A DNA stretch of 64,000 nucleotides from Methylobacterium sp. DB0501. GTDB taxonomy: Bacteria; Pseudomonadota; Alphaproteobacteria; Rhizobiales; Beijerinckiaceae. The position numbers and the translations under genes were made by a program. The DNA lies in assembly GCF_011043735.1 (NCBI RefSeq), contig NZ_JAAKGV010000005.1, forward strand, positions 1-64,000, in the 5' to 3' direction. Below, in pieces: positions 55,672 through 63,909 of this stretch. How positions within the stretch are numbered: position 1 is the first letter of the stretch; each line of letters opens with the position of its first letter. Below the pieces are notes generated by a model, which was not told where the DNA came from, did not search any database, and saw nothing but the letters and a program-made list of their open reading frames with translations.

Positions 55672-56999
55672 CCCGTATCCTGCACCGACAGATCAACGCC
55701 GACCTGCGCGTCGCTTCCGGCGGAAAGGGGGTCGAACTCTTCGATCAGCATGGGCGCGGCTATATCGATGCGTCGGGAGGGGCGGCGGTGTCCTGCCTCG
55801 GCCACGGTCATCCCGACGTGATCGCCGCGATGCACGCCCAGGCCGACAAGCTCGCCTACGCCCATACCAGCTTCTTCACCAGCGAGGCCGCCGAGGCCCT
55901 GGCCGAGCGCCTGGTCGCCGACGCGCCGGCTGGGCTCGACTACGTCTATTTCGTCTCGGGCGGCTCGGAGGCGGTCGAGGCCGCGCTCAAGATGGCTCGG
56001 CAATACTTCGTCGAGATCGGCCAGCCACAGCGGGCGAAGATCATCGCCCGGCGCCAGAGCTACCACGGCAACACCCTCGGCGCATTGGCGGCGGGCGGCA
56101 ATGCCTGGCGGCGCGCCCAGTTCCAGCCGTTGCTCGCCGAGACCCACCACATCGATCCCTGCTACGCATACCGCTACCAGGAACCCGGCGAGACCGAGGA
56201 CGCGTACGGCCTGCGCGCCGCCCAGGCGCTCGAGGACAAGATCCTGGAACTCGGCCCCGAGACGGTGATGGCTTTCGTGGCCGAGCCGGTCGTCGGCGCG
56301 ACGGCCGGCGCCGTCCCGGCCGTGCCGGGCTACCTGAAGCGCATCCGCGAGATCTGCGACCGCTACGGCGTGCTGCTGTTGCTCGACGAGGTGATGTGCG
56401 GCATGGGCCGCACCGGGACGCTGCACGCCTGCGAGCAGGACGGCGTCGCCCCCGACCTGATGACGGTGGCCAAGGGGCTCGGCGGCGGCTACCAGCCGAT
56501 CGGCGCGACCTTCCTGTCGGGGCGGATCTACGAGGCCTTCGCCAAGGGCTCGGGCCTGTTCCAGCATGGGCACACCTATATCTGCCACCCGATGGCCTGC
56601 GCTGCGGCGCTCGCCGTACAGGAGGTGATCGCCCGCGACCAGCTGCTCGACAACGTCAAGGCGATGGGTGCCGATCTCGCGCGGCGGCTCGGCGAGCGCT
56701 TCGGCAACCACCCGCATGTCGGCGATGTGCGCGGCCGCGGCCTGTTCATGGGGGTCGAGCTGGTCGAGGACCGGGGCACGAAGGCCGCCTTCGATCCGGC
56801 CCTGAAGCTCAACGCGCGCATCAAGCGCGAGGCGATGAACCGTGGGCTGGCGGTCTACCCGGCCGGCGGCACCATCGACGGGGTGCGCGGCGACCACATC
56901 CTGCTGGCCCCGCCCTTCATCATCGACGCCGCGACCGTGGACACGGTGGTGGAGCGCCTCGGCGAGGCGGTCGACGCCGCCATCGCCCAGGCCGCCTGA
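55668..56999 (+). CDS. Class III aminotransferase (PLP-dependent)
   Basis: 443 residues from ATG 55668. SGGSEAVEAALKMARQYF is the phosphate-binding region, LLLLDEVMCGMGRTG the Asp pairing with PLP nitrogen, and DLMTVAKGLGGGYQPIGA carries the Schiff-base Lys. Relatives act on beta-alanine, GABA, taurine, polyamines or other omega-amino compounds. Coupled to the second RpiR gene and in one run with the ABC-C45 genes, so it probably deaminates the amine released by the C45 enzyme. Confidence 0.9.
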   Translation: MTRILHRQINADLRVASGGKGVELFDQHGRGYIDASGGAAVSCLGHGHPDVIAAMHAQADKLAYAHTSFFTSEAAEALAERLVADAPAGLDYVYFVSGGSEAVEAALKMARQYFVEIGQPQRAKIIARRQSYHGNTLGALAAGGNAWRRAQFQPLLAETHHIDPCYAYRYQEPGETEDAYGLRAAQALEDKILELGPETVMAFVAEPVVGATAGAVPAVPGYLKRIREICDRYGVLLLLDEVMCGMGRTGTLHACEQDGVAPDLMTVAKGLGGGYQPIGATFLSGRIYEAFAKGSGLFQHGHTYICHPMACAAALAVQEVIARDQLLDNVKAMGADLARRLGERFGNHPHVGDVRGRGLFMGVELVEDRGTKAAFDPALKLNARIKREAMNRGLAVYPAGGTIDGVRGDHILLAPPFIIDAATVDTVVERLGEAVDAAIAQAA

Positions 57000-57016
57000 A
57001 ATCGCTCCCCTCGAGG

Positions 57017-57068
57017 CGTTGGACCAAGACACGCCGCGGACCAAGACACGCCGCCCCCGGGCGGCGTG
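57017..57068. terminator. Tandem repeat and GC-rich stem after the aminotransferase gene
   Basis: A 16-bp unit (gaccaagacacgccgc) occurs twice in a row (about 57,022 and 57,039). The second copy runs into a stem with 9-bp arms (cacgccgcc at 57047, complement to 57068) and 4-nt loop. No T-run. Possibly a partial transcription stop between aminotransferase and the second binding protein gene. Confidence 0.4.
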
Positions 57069-57134
57069 AGCCAAAGATCCTGACACCAGGATCCGCAGCG
57101 GGTCGGCCTTGACCCAACTCTAGGACAATCGACA

Positions 57135-58034
57135 ATGCGAAGCCTGAAGCAAGCGGCTGCGGCCGCAACGATGACGCTTGCCCTGATGATGGGGGCACGC
57201 GCAGACGACCTCACCGGCACGCTGAAGAAGATTAAGGACACCGGCACGATCACCCTCGGCTACCGGGAGACCTCAGTGCCGTTCTCCTATCTCGATGCCA
57301 ACCAAAAGCCGGTCGGGTTCTCGATCGACCTGTGCGGCCAGGTCGTCGAGGCCGTCCGCAAGAAGCTCGGGATGCCCGACCTGAAGGTGGTCTACAACCC
57401 GGTCAACTCGGCGACCCGCCTTCCCCTCGTCGCCAACGGCACCGTCGACCTCGAATGCGGCTCGACCGCCAACCAGCTCGCCCGCCAGAAGCAGGTGGCG
57501 TTCTCGGTCTCGACCTTCGTGGCGCAGTTCAAGTGGCTCACCCGCAGCGACAGCGGCATCGCCGCCCCGGACGACCTCAAGGGCAAGACCGTCGCCGTCA
57601 CCTCCGGGACCAACACGTCGCAGTTCCTGAACAAGCTCAACCAGGATGAAGGGCTGAAGCTCTCGATCTCGCAGGGCAAGGACCACGCCGAGAGCTTCCT
57701 GCTCGTCGATACCGGGCGCGCCGCGGCGTTCATGGAGGACGACATCCTGCTCGCCGGCCTGAAGGCGAACGCCAAGGATCCGTCCCGGTTCAAGATCCTC
57801 GACAAGTCCTACTCGGCAGACCCCTATGCGCTGATGTTCCGCCGCGACGATCTGGCATTCAAGGCGCTGGTCGACGAGACATTGATCGGATTGATGACAT
57901 CGGGTGAATTCGCCAAGCTCTACGCCAAGTGGTTCGAGTCGCCGATCCCGCCGCGCAATCTCAATATCGACTTCCCGATGTCGGACAAGCTCAAGTATCT
58001 GATCAAGTCTCCGTCCGACAAGGCGAATTCCTGA
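57135..58034 (+). CDS. Amino acid ABC transporter binding protein (glutamate/aspartate type)
   Basis: 299 residues with signal peptide (ATMTLALMMGARADDL). Family 3 fold of the GltI/AatJ type: TGTLKKIKDTGTITLGYRET, FSIDLCGQVVEAVRKKLGM, VANGTVDLECGSTANQLARQ and MEDDILLAGL. No permease or ATPase of its own is next to it, so it may share the 50,981 permease or one elsewhere. Follows the aminotransferase gene after 135 bp. Confidence 0.9.
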   Translation: MRSLKQAAAAATMTLALMMGARADDLTGTLKKIKDTGTITLGYRETSVPFSYLDANQKPVGFSIDLCGQVVEAVRKKLGMPDLKVVYNPVNSATRLPLVANGTVDLECGSTANQLARQKQVAFSVSTFVAQFKWLTRSDSGIAAPDDLKGKTVAVTSGTNTSQFLNKLNQDEGLKLSISQGKDHAESFLLVDTGRAAAFMEDDILLAGLKANAKDPSRFKILDKSYSADPYALMFRRDDLAFKALVDETLIGLMTSGEFAKLYAKWFESPIPPRNLNIDFPMSDKLKYLIKSPSDKANS

Positions 58035-58179
58035 TCATGTCTCGCGCCCGGCCGTACTTGGGCGGCCGTGGCGCCCGTCCGGCGGCCGATCTCCGGATGA
58101 TACGTCGCTCGTGAGGATCCACCGATGATTTGGCAGGCCTACCGTGCGCTCGCACTTGAATTGGCAGCTCAAGAAGCCG

Positions 58180-58268
58180 CGATGAGACTGATCGTCAACA
58201 GCACCGTCGACCTCGAAATTGGCTCGACGTGGATACTGCCGGCGAATCCTTCTGTCTGGTTGGCTCGT
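58180..58268 (+). pseudogene. Fragment of a second binding-protein gene
   Basis: The plus-strand frame reads RLIVNSTVDLEIGSTWIL, close to LVANGTVDLECGSTANQL in the intact binding protein just upstream, and the DNA shares caccgtcgacctcgaa exactly. It looks like the remnant of a duplicated binding-protein gene destroyed next to the IS1182 element. Confidence 0.4.
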
Positions 58269-58307
58269 TGATGTGGCGTCGTCATCCGACGCTCGCGGAG
58301 GCTCGTC

Positions 58308-59095
58308 ATGTCGCTGCAGCCAAGCTCGTCCGCCGCGGTTCCCAGCCAGACCGCGGCCATGGCGAGAGCCGCGTTCCCGCGCGGCAATGCCGACCTGCGG
58401 CTGAGGGATGAACTCGGCACCGTGGTCACCGATGCACAGTTCACGGCGTTGGTCTCCGCCCGCGGCCGCCCGGCCGAAGCGCCCCGGCGGCTGGCGCTCG
58501 TCACCGTGCTGCAGTTTTCGGAAAACCTCTCGGATCGCCAGCGCGGCCGAGGCGGCGTGCGGCCGCATCGACTGGAAGTAGCTCCTGGGCCCAGACCTCA
58601 CCGACCCGGGCTTCGACGCCTCGGTCTTGAGCGAGTTCCGCTCCCGCCTCGTGGCCGGCCACGCCGAGTCGCTCCTGCTCGACACGCTCCTGGCCCTGTG
58701 CCGCGAGCGCCGGCGCCTGGTGGCGCGCGGCCCCCAGCGCACCGACAGCACGCATGTCCTGGGCGCGGTTCGCAGCCTCACCAGCCTCGGCGGCGTCACC
58801 GAGACCCTGCATGCCGCGCTCAATGCCCTCGCGGTCGCGGCTCCCGAGTGGCTGCGTGCCCACGCCGAGAAGGCTTGGAGCGAGCGTTACGCCACACCCT
58901 CCGACGATCTGTACGTTCCGCAGGGCGAGGCGGCCCGTCGGGCTCATGCCGAACGGATCGGCCGCGACGGCTACAGGCTCCTGGCGGCCGTGTTCTCGCC
59001 CGACGCACCGGCCTGGCTGCACGAGATCCCAGCCGTGATCCTGCTCGGCCGGGTCTGGCTGCAGAACTTCCAGGTCGTCTCGGTCGATGACGAGA
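58308..59095 (+). pseudogene. IS1182-family transposase, frameshifted with an in-frame stop
   Basis: MSLQPSSSAAVPSQTAAMAR, GNADLRLRDELGTVVTDAQF and LALVTVLQFSENLSDRQ form the start. A base loss near 58,545 shifts the frame and a TAG replaces the Trp/Tyr codon after CGRIDWK (about 58,585); the protein then continues as LTDPGFDASVLSEFRSRLVA and RRLVARGPQRTDSTHVLGAV. Similarity stops near VILLGRVWLQNF, where the next transposase remnant begins. Dead. Confidence 0.82.
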
Positions 59096-59156
59096 CTGGC
59101 ACGAAAGACGACGTGGATCATACAAAGCCGCAGACGATGCAGGTTGTCGCGCCGCT

Positions 59157-59675
59157 CATCGCGACCAGTCCCTCAAGGAGATCCGGCCCGAAGAATGGTT
59201 CCTCGTCGAATGGCCCCAGGACAAGGAACAGCCAGCAAAATATCGGCCGAGCCCCCTTCCCACCGACATGAGCTTTGCAGACCTCGTCGAGACCACGAAA
59301 CTGCGCTGGCGCATCGAGAGAGATTACCAGGATCCGAAGCAACAGGTGGGCCGCGGTCACTATGAGGGGCGAGGATGGCGGGGCTTCCACCATCACGCTA
59401 CGCTGTGCATCGCCGCCTACGGCTTCCTGATCACCGAACGCAGCGCTCTTCCCCCCTCAGGACGGCTCAGAGCCCGCAAACGCCCGCAGGTTGCCCTTCC
59501 TCCCCGCGGACGACCCCACCCCGCCGCTGCTGCGTCCCCAGCGCCACGTCGCGACCTCGATCGCCACCATGCGATGGCGCCTCGTCGTTGCACTCGCCAA
59601 CACGCTCAGCCATCGTCCCTGCTGCCTGGCACCGCGCCGCAGACCCAGACCTCCACAGCGCTCGTGACGCAGTAA
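59157..59675 (+). pseudogene. IS701-family transposase remnant (C-terminal)
   Basis: The frame reads SLKEIRPEEWFLVEWPQDKE, LRWRIERDYQDPKQQVGRGH and YEGRGWRGFHHHATLCIAAY. These are the end of IS701/DDE_5-type transposases with the catalytic Glu in RWRIERDY. The N-terminal two thirds are gone, joined to the IS1182 remnant. The Arg/Pro-rich tail after ERSALPPSG looks frameshifted. Confidence 0.8.
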
Positions 59676-59814
59676 GACTAACCAGCGGCCCGACTTCCCG
59701 CTGATCGCCCGCATCATCCATCCTTATTCGACAGGAAAACACCCCCACCCCTACCATTCCGCCCCGACCCCGCGCGCAAGCCCGGGACGTACACCAAAGA
59801 GCGGGGAAGCGGGC

Positions 59815-61272
59815 ATGGACGCGGTGGCACGCCACTGGATCGACGGGGAGGCCTACGGCCGGCCGGAGGCGGACAGCCTCGATCCGGCGAGCGGCGAGCG
59901 GGTCGGACACCTCGCGCAGGGTGGCGCCGGGGAGGCCGAAGCGGCCGTCGCCGCCGCGCGGCGGGCCTTCGACCGAGGCATCTGGGCGTCATCGCCTCGG
60001 TTGCGGCAAACGGTGCTGCTGCATTGGGCGGCCGCGCTCGAAGCCGACAAGGAGCCCCTCGCCGAACTCCTGACCCGCGACAACGGCAAGCCGCTCGCGC
60101 AGGCGCGCGGGGAACTCGCGGGCGCGATTTCCGAGATCCTCTACTACGCGGGCCTCGCCCGCCACATCCCGGGCCACGTGCTGGAACCCGAGCCCGGCGT
60201 GCTCTCGACCATGCTGCGCGAGCCGGCCGGCGTCGCCGGCATCATCGTGCCGTGGAACGCGCCCGCGGTGCTGCTCGTCCGCTCGCTCGCTCCGGCGCTG
60301 GCCGCGGGCTGCACCGCCGTCGTCAAGCCGGCGGCGCAGACGGCGGTGTTCAACGCGGCCCTGATGGCGCCGCTCCTGGCCGCCCCCGGGCTGCCGCCGG
60401 GCGTCGTCAACGTCGTGGTCGAGACCGGGCACGCGTGCGCCCAGCACTTGTCGGCGTCGCACGCCGTCGACGTCCTGAGCTTCACCGGGTCGACGGCGAC
60501 CGGCAAGGCGATCATGCGGGCCGCCGCCGACAGCATGAAGAAGCTCTCGCTGGAACTCGGGGGAAAATCCGCCTGCCTCGTCTTCCCGGACGCGGAGATC
60601 GGCGACGTCGCGCGCAAGCTCGCCGCCGCTGCGACGATCATCTCGGGCCAGCAATGCACCGCCGCGCGGCGCGTCCTCGTCCACCGTGCGGGGCTGCCCG
60701 CGATGCGCGACGCCCTGGCCGGTGCCCTGGCCCACCTGCGGGTGGGACCGGGCCTCGAGGCTGGCACGCAGATGGGTCCGCTGATCGACCGGGCGAGCCG
60801 CGACGCGGTCGCGGCCCGGATGGAGGCGGCCTGCGCAGCGGCCGACCGGGTGCTGCTGCGGCCCACGATTCCCGACGGCGCGCGGGCGCGCGGCGCCTTC
60901 CTCACGCCGGCCCTCGTCGCGCACGACGATCCGCATGCGGACTTCGTGCAGGAGGAGATCTTCGGGCCCTTCGTGGTGCTCGAAGCCTTCGACAGCGAGG
61001 CCGAGGCGGTCGCGCGGGCGAACGATACCGTGTTCGGCCTCTCCGCCAGCGTCTGGACCCATGACGGGGCGCGGGCGCTGCGGGTGGCCCGGGCGCTGCG
61101 CAACGGCACGGTCTGGATCAACGACCACAACAAGCTGTTCGCCGAAGCCGAAACCGGCGGTTACCGGCAGAGCGGCCTGGGGCGCCTGCACGGCTACGAC
61201 GCATTTCATGACTTCACGGAATTGAAGCACGTCTATCAGGCGCCGGGCCTCGTCGAGGGTACGGTGCCGTGA
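59815..61272 (+). CDS. Aldehyde dehydrogenase family protein
   Basis: 485 residues. IIVPWNAPAVLLVRSLAPAL and FTGSTATGKAIM are NAD-binding contacts, LELGGKSACLV the general-base Glu, and SGQQCTAARRVLVH has the catalytic Cys (residue about 282). Oxidises an aldehyde to a carboxylate. It overlaps the ubiX gene by 4 bp (GTGA), so the pair is coupled. Aromatic aldehydes are a reasonable guess given the UbiX partner. Confidence 0.92.
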   Translation: MDAVARHWIDGEAYGRPEADSLDPASGERVGHLAQGGAGEAEAAVAAARRAFDRGIWASSPRLRQTVLLHWAAALEADKEPLAELLTRDNGKPLAQARGELAGAISEILYYAGLARHIPGHVLEPEPGVLSTMLREPAGVAGIIVPWNAPAVLLVRSLAPALAAGCTAVVKPAAQTAVFNAALMAPLLAAPGLPPGVVNVVVETGHACAQHLSASHAVDVLSFTGSTATGKAIMRAAADSMKKLSLELGGKSACLVFPDAEIGDVARKLAAAATIISGQQCTAARRVLVHRAGLPAMRDALAGALAHLRVGPGLEAGTQMGPLIDRASRDAVAARMEAACAAADRVLLRPTIPDGARARGAFLTPALVAHDDPHADFVQEEIFGPFVVLEAFDSEAEAVARANDTVFGLSASVWTHDGARALRVARALRNGTVWINDHNKLFAEAETGGYRQSGLGRLHGYDAFHDFTELKHVYQAPGLVEGTVP

Positions 61273-61841
61273 CGAACCTGCCCCTGGTGGTCGGTATCTC
61301 GGGGGCCTCGGGCGTGATCTATGGGATCCGCCTGCTGGAGATCCTGCGCGACCTCGACATTCCGGCACATCTCGTGATGTCGCGTTCGGCCGAGGTGACG
61401 CTCGCGCAAGAGACCGACCTCAAGGTCTCGGAGGTGCGCGCACTGGCCGCCCGGACATACGCACAGGCCGATATCGGCGCAGCGATCTCCTCCGGTTCCT
61501 TCCGCACCCGCGGCATGATCGTGGCGCCATGCTCGATGCGCAGCATGGCGGAGATCGCAACCGGCGTGACCTCCGGCCTGCTGACCCGGGCCGCGGACGT
61601 GGTGCTGAAGGAGCGCCGCCGCCTCGTCCTGATGGTGCGCGAGACGCCCCTGCACACCGGCCACCTGCGCACCATGACGGCCCTATCGGAGATGGGGGCG
61701 ATCATCGCGCCCCCGGTACCTGCCTTCTACGCGCGGCCCGTGAGCCTCGCCGAGATGATCGACCACACGCTCGGCCGGGTCCTCGACCTCTTCGAGATCG
61801 AATCCGGCCGGGTCCGGCGCTGGCGCGACGCCGGGTCCTGA
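61269..61841 (+). CDS. ubiX: UbiX-family flavin prenyltransferase
   Basis: 190 residues, GTG start overlapping the aldehyde dehydrogenase stop. VGISGASGVIYGIRLLEIL is the FMN-binding start; GSFRTRGMIVAPCSMRSMAE and MVRETPLHTGHLRTM carry the prenyl-phosphate-binding residues. It makes prenylated FMN, the cofactor UbiD decarboxylases need. No ubiD adjoins it; the UbiD gene at 46,527 is the nearest possible partner. Confidence 0.93.
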   Translation: MTNLPLVVGISGASGVIYGIRLLEILRDLDIPAHLVMSRSAEVTLAQETDLKVSEVRALAARTYAQADIGAAISSGSFRTRGMIVAPCSMRSMAEIATGVTSGLLTRAADVVLKERRRLVLMVRETPLHTGHLRTMTALSEMGAIIAPPVPAFYARPVSLAEMIDHTLGRVLDLFEIESGRVRRWRDAGS

Positions 61842-61843
61842 GG

Positions 61844-62329
61844 TCAGGCTCCCGCCAAGGCGCGAAGCAGCGCCTCGCGGGGGCCTCGCGGCAGCGGCCG
61901 GCCGAGATGGCAGGCGTAAAGGTCGAGGTATCGGTTTGCCGCTGCGAGGGGCTCGGGAGCAGACGGCTGCGGAGCGGGCGCACTCGCCGCGAGCACCCCC
62001 AGGGCGAGGCGCTCCGCCTCGATCTCCGCGGCCTTGATCCTGTCCCGCAGCGGCTCCGTCGCGAGGCCGGGCAGGAGGGGCGCCTTCATGGCCCTGCGCA
62101 CGGCCCTGAGCGGTGCGACCACGGCTGCGCGCCACGGTGCGACGGCGGCATCGGCCGACCGGACCGCTTCTGCATCGAGGGGGCGGCCGGTCTCCGCGCA
62201 CCAGATCAGGTAGAGCACGAGGATCACGTCCGCCCCCGCCTTGTCCTGGAGGGCGAGGCAGGCCGGCGCGGCCCCCGGACGGCCGTAGAGGGCCAGGGCA
62301 AAGGCCCAGAGCGGGTGGTCGTCCATCAC
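61844..62329 (-). CDS. TIGR02444/DUF2390-type protein
   Basis: 161 residues. Start HPLWAFALALYGRPGAAPAC, LQDKAGADVILVLYLIWCAE, and a helical Ala/Pro-rich C-terminal half. This matches a small family of helical proteins without known function. Convergent with ubiX (2-bp gap between stops). ATG 62329 or 62326. Confidence 0.75.
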   Translation of the reverse strand: MMDDHPLWAFALALYGRPGAAPACLALQDKAGADVILVLYLIWCAETGRPLDAEAVRSADAAVAPWRAAVVAPLRAVRRAMKAPLLPGLATEPLRDRIKAAEIEAERLALGVLAASAPAPQPSAPEPLAAANRYLDLYACHLGRPLPRGPREALLRALAGA

Positions 62330-62354
62330 GCAACTCCGATCTCGGAAACGGGAA

Positions 62355-62384
62355 CGACCGGCCAGGGGTGCCCCTGGCCGGTCG
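62355..62384. terminator. Terminator stem after the MFS gene
   Basis: Perfect 14-bp arms (cgaccggccagggg and complement) with a 2-nt loop, 42 bp past the MFS stop on the leftward strand, followed on that strand by ttcccgttt. Best terminator candidate in the window. Confidence 0.6.
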
Positions 62385-62425
62385 CGAGATCCGCCGCAGG
62401 TCCCGGTCTGCGGCGAAGGGAGCGC

Positions 62426-63772
62426 TCAGATGCGCTCGAGGTTGCCCCGCGTCTCCTCCGTCATGAAGGCGCCGACGAGGTAGACGGCGGTGACGGCGGT
62501 CGTGAAGATCGCGAGCATCATCGGGATCTGGCCGGGACCGTCGACCGCCAGCGACACCAGCGTCGGCAGCATGCCGCCCAGCGCGAAACCGACGTTCCAG
62601 GTCAGGCCGGTGCCGGTGGCGCGCAAAGCGGTCGGGAACTTCTCGTTGAGAAAGATCAAGAGCGGGCCGTAGCTCGCATTGGCGATGAGGGACAGGAGCA
62701 TGACGTAGACCGTGAGGAGCGCGGTGTCCGTGGTCCGGGCCATGGCGAGGAAGAGTGCCGGGAAGGCCACCAGCCGCACCGCGCCCATGAGCAGGAAGCT
62801 CGACCGGCGTCCGATGCGCTGACTCAGCTCGCCGAGCGCGCAGGCGCCGAATGCGGCGGCGACGTTGGCGGCGATGAGCATCATCGACGCGGTCGCGTTC
62901 GGCACGCCGTTCACGAGCTTGAGGTAGGTCGGCAGGTAGCCGGAGGTGAGGTAGTAGGCCGCGCCACCGCCGAACGAGATCAGGGTCGAGACCAGGAAGG
63001 CCCGGATGTGCTCGGCCGAGAACAGGGCGCGCACCGGCGAGGCGACGACGGGCGCCCCGGCGCGGCGTGCCGACTTCTCGGCCTGGAGCTGCCGGAAGAT
63101 CGGCGATTCCTCGAGGTTGCGGAACAGGATCAGGCCGATGGCCGAGGTCAGGAGCCCCGAGAAGAACATCGCCCGCCAGCCCCAGGAGGCGAAGGCCTCG
63201 CCGGGCGCGAGGAGGGAGATGACGTAGAAGACCAGCGAGGCCAGCAACCCGCCGATCGCCGCCCCGCCGCCGCCGACCGCGCCCGACATCAGGCCGCGCC
63301 AGCGCTCGGGGACGGATTCGGTGCCGATCGTGTGCGAGGCCGCGACCACGCCGCCGACGAAGATGCCCTGGATCAGGCGAAAGGCGAGGAAGATCGCCGT
63401 GGCGCCCCAGCCGATCTGGCCGACCGTGGGCAGGAGCCCGAAGGCCGCGGTCGAGATGCCGACCCCGACCACCGCGATCATCAGCGCGCGCCGCCGGCCG
63501 AGGCGGTCGGCGTAGGAGCCGAACAGGGCCGAGCCGAGGGGACGGATCAGCAGCGTGACGGCGAAGGACGCGTAGGCGCCCGCAAGCGACAGCATCGGCT
63601 TGTCGGCGGGGAAGAACAGCGTCCCGATGACGGGAGCGACGTAGAGCAGGATGAAGAGGTCGAACAGGTCGAGGCCCCATCCGAACAGCGAGGCCATCGC
63701 GGCGGTGGCGGTCTGGCGGGTCGTCGGCCTGGGCAAGGCCTCGGACACGGGAATCGTGGTGGCGGCGGACAT
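62426..63772 (-). CDS. MFS transporter (aromatic acid/metabolite:H+ symporter-like)
   Basis: 448 residues from ATG 63772 (GGAGGAAACCCG before it). Twelve predicted helices. FGWGLDLFDLFILLYVAPVI is the TM1 signature of the aromatic-acid/sugar-phosphate-type branch, GSYADRLGRRRALM the loop 2-3 motif, and QGIFVGGVVAASHTIGTESV the TM5 region. Likely imports an aromatic or other carboxylate degraded by neighbouring enzymes. Downstream of the enoyl-CoA hydratase gene on the same strand. Confidence 0.9.
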   Translation of the reverse strand: MSAATTIPVSEALPRPTTRQTATAAMASLFGWGLDLFDLFILLYVAPVIGTLFFPADKPMLSLAGAYASFAVTLLIRPLGSALFGSYADRLGRRRALMIAVVGVGISTAAFGLLPTVGQIGWGATAIFLAFRLIQGIFVGGVVAASHTIGTESVPERWRGLMSGAVGGGGAAIGGLLASLVFYVISLLAPGEAFASWGWRAMFFSGLLTSAIGLILFRNLEESPIFRQLQAEKSARRAGAPVVASPVRALFSAEHIRAFLVSTLISFGGGAAYYLTSGYLPTYLKLVNGVPNATASMMLIAANVAAAFGACALGELSQRIGRRSSFLLMGAVRLVAFPALFLAMARTTDTALLTVYVMLLSLIANASYGPLLIFLNEKFPTALRATGTGLTWNVGFALGGMLPTLVSLAVDGPGQIPMMLAIFTTAVTAVYLVGAFMTEETRGNLERI

Positions 63773-63804
63773 CGGGTTTCCTCCTTCGGGCATGCGACCT
63801 CGTT

Positions 63805-63827
63805 GGCCCGGCCGGTGCGGCCGGGCC
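63805..63827. terminator. Stem-loop between enoyl-CoA hydratase and MFS genes
   Basis: Perfect 10-bp arms (ggcccggccg and complement) with a 3-nt loop, about 80 bp past the hydratase stop and 33 bp upstream of the MFS start. Probably separates or attenuates the two leftward transcripts. Confidence 0.5.
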
Positions 63828-63909
63828 TTGCGATGGTCGTGAGGTCGGTTTCGGAATCGCCCGGCCGGTTCTTCGTGCTCGTTCTTGGCGCCGGCTCGGG
63901 CGGGCGGGG

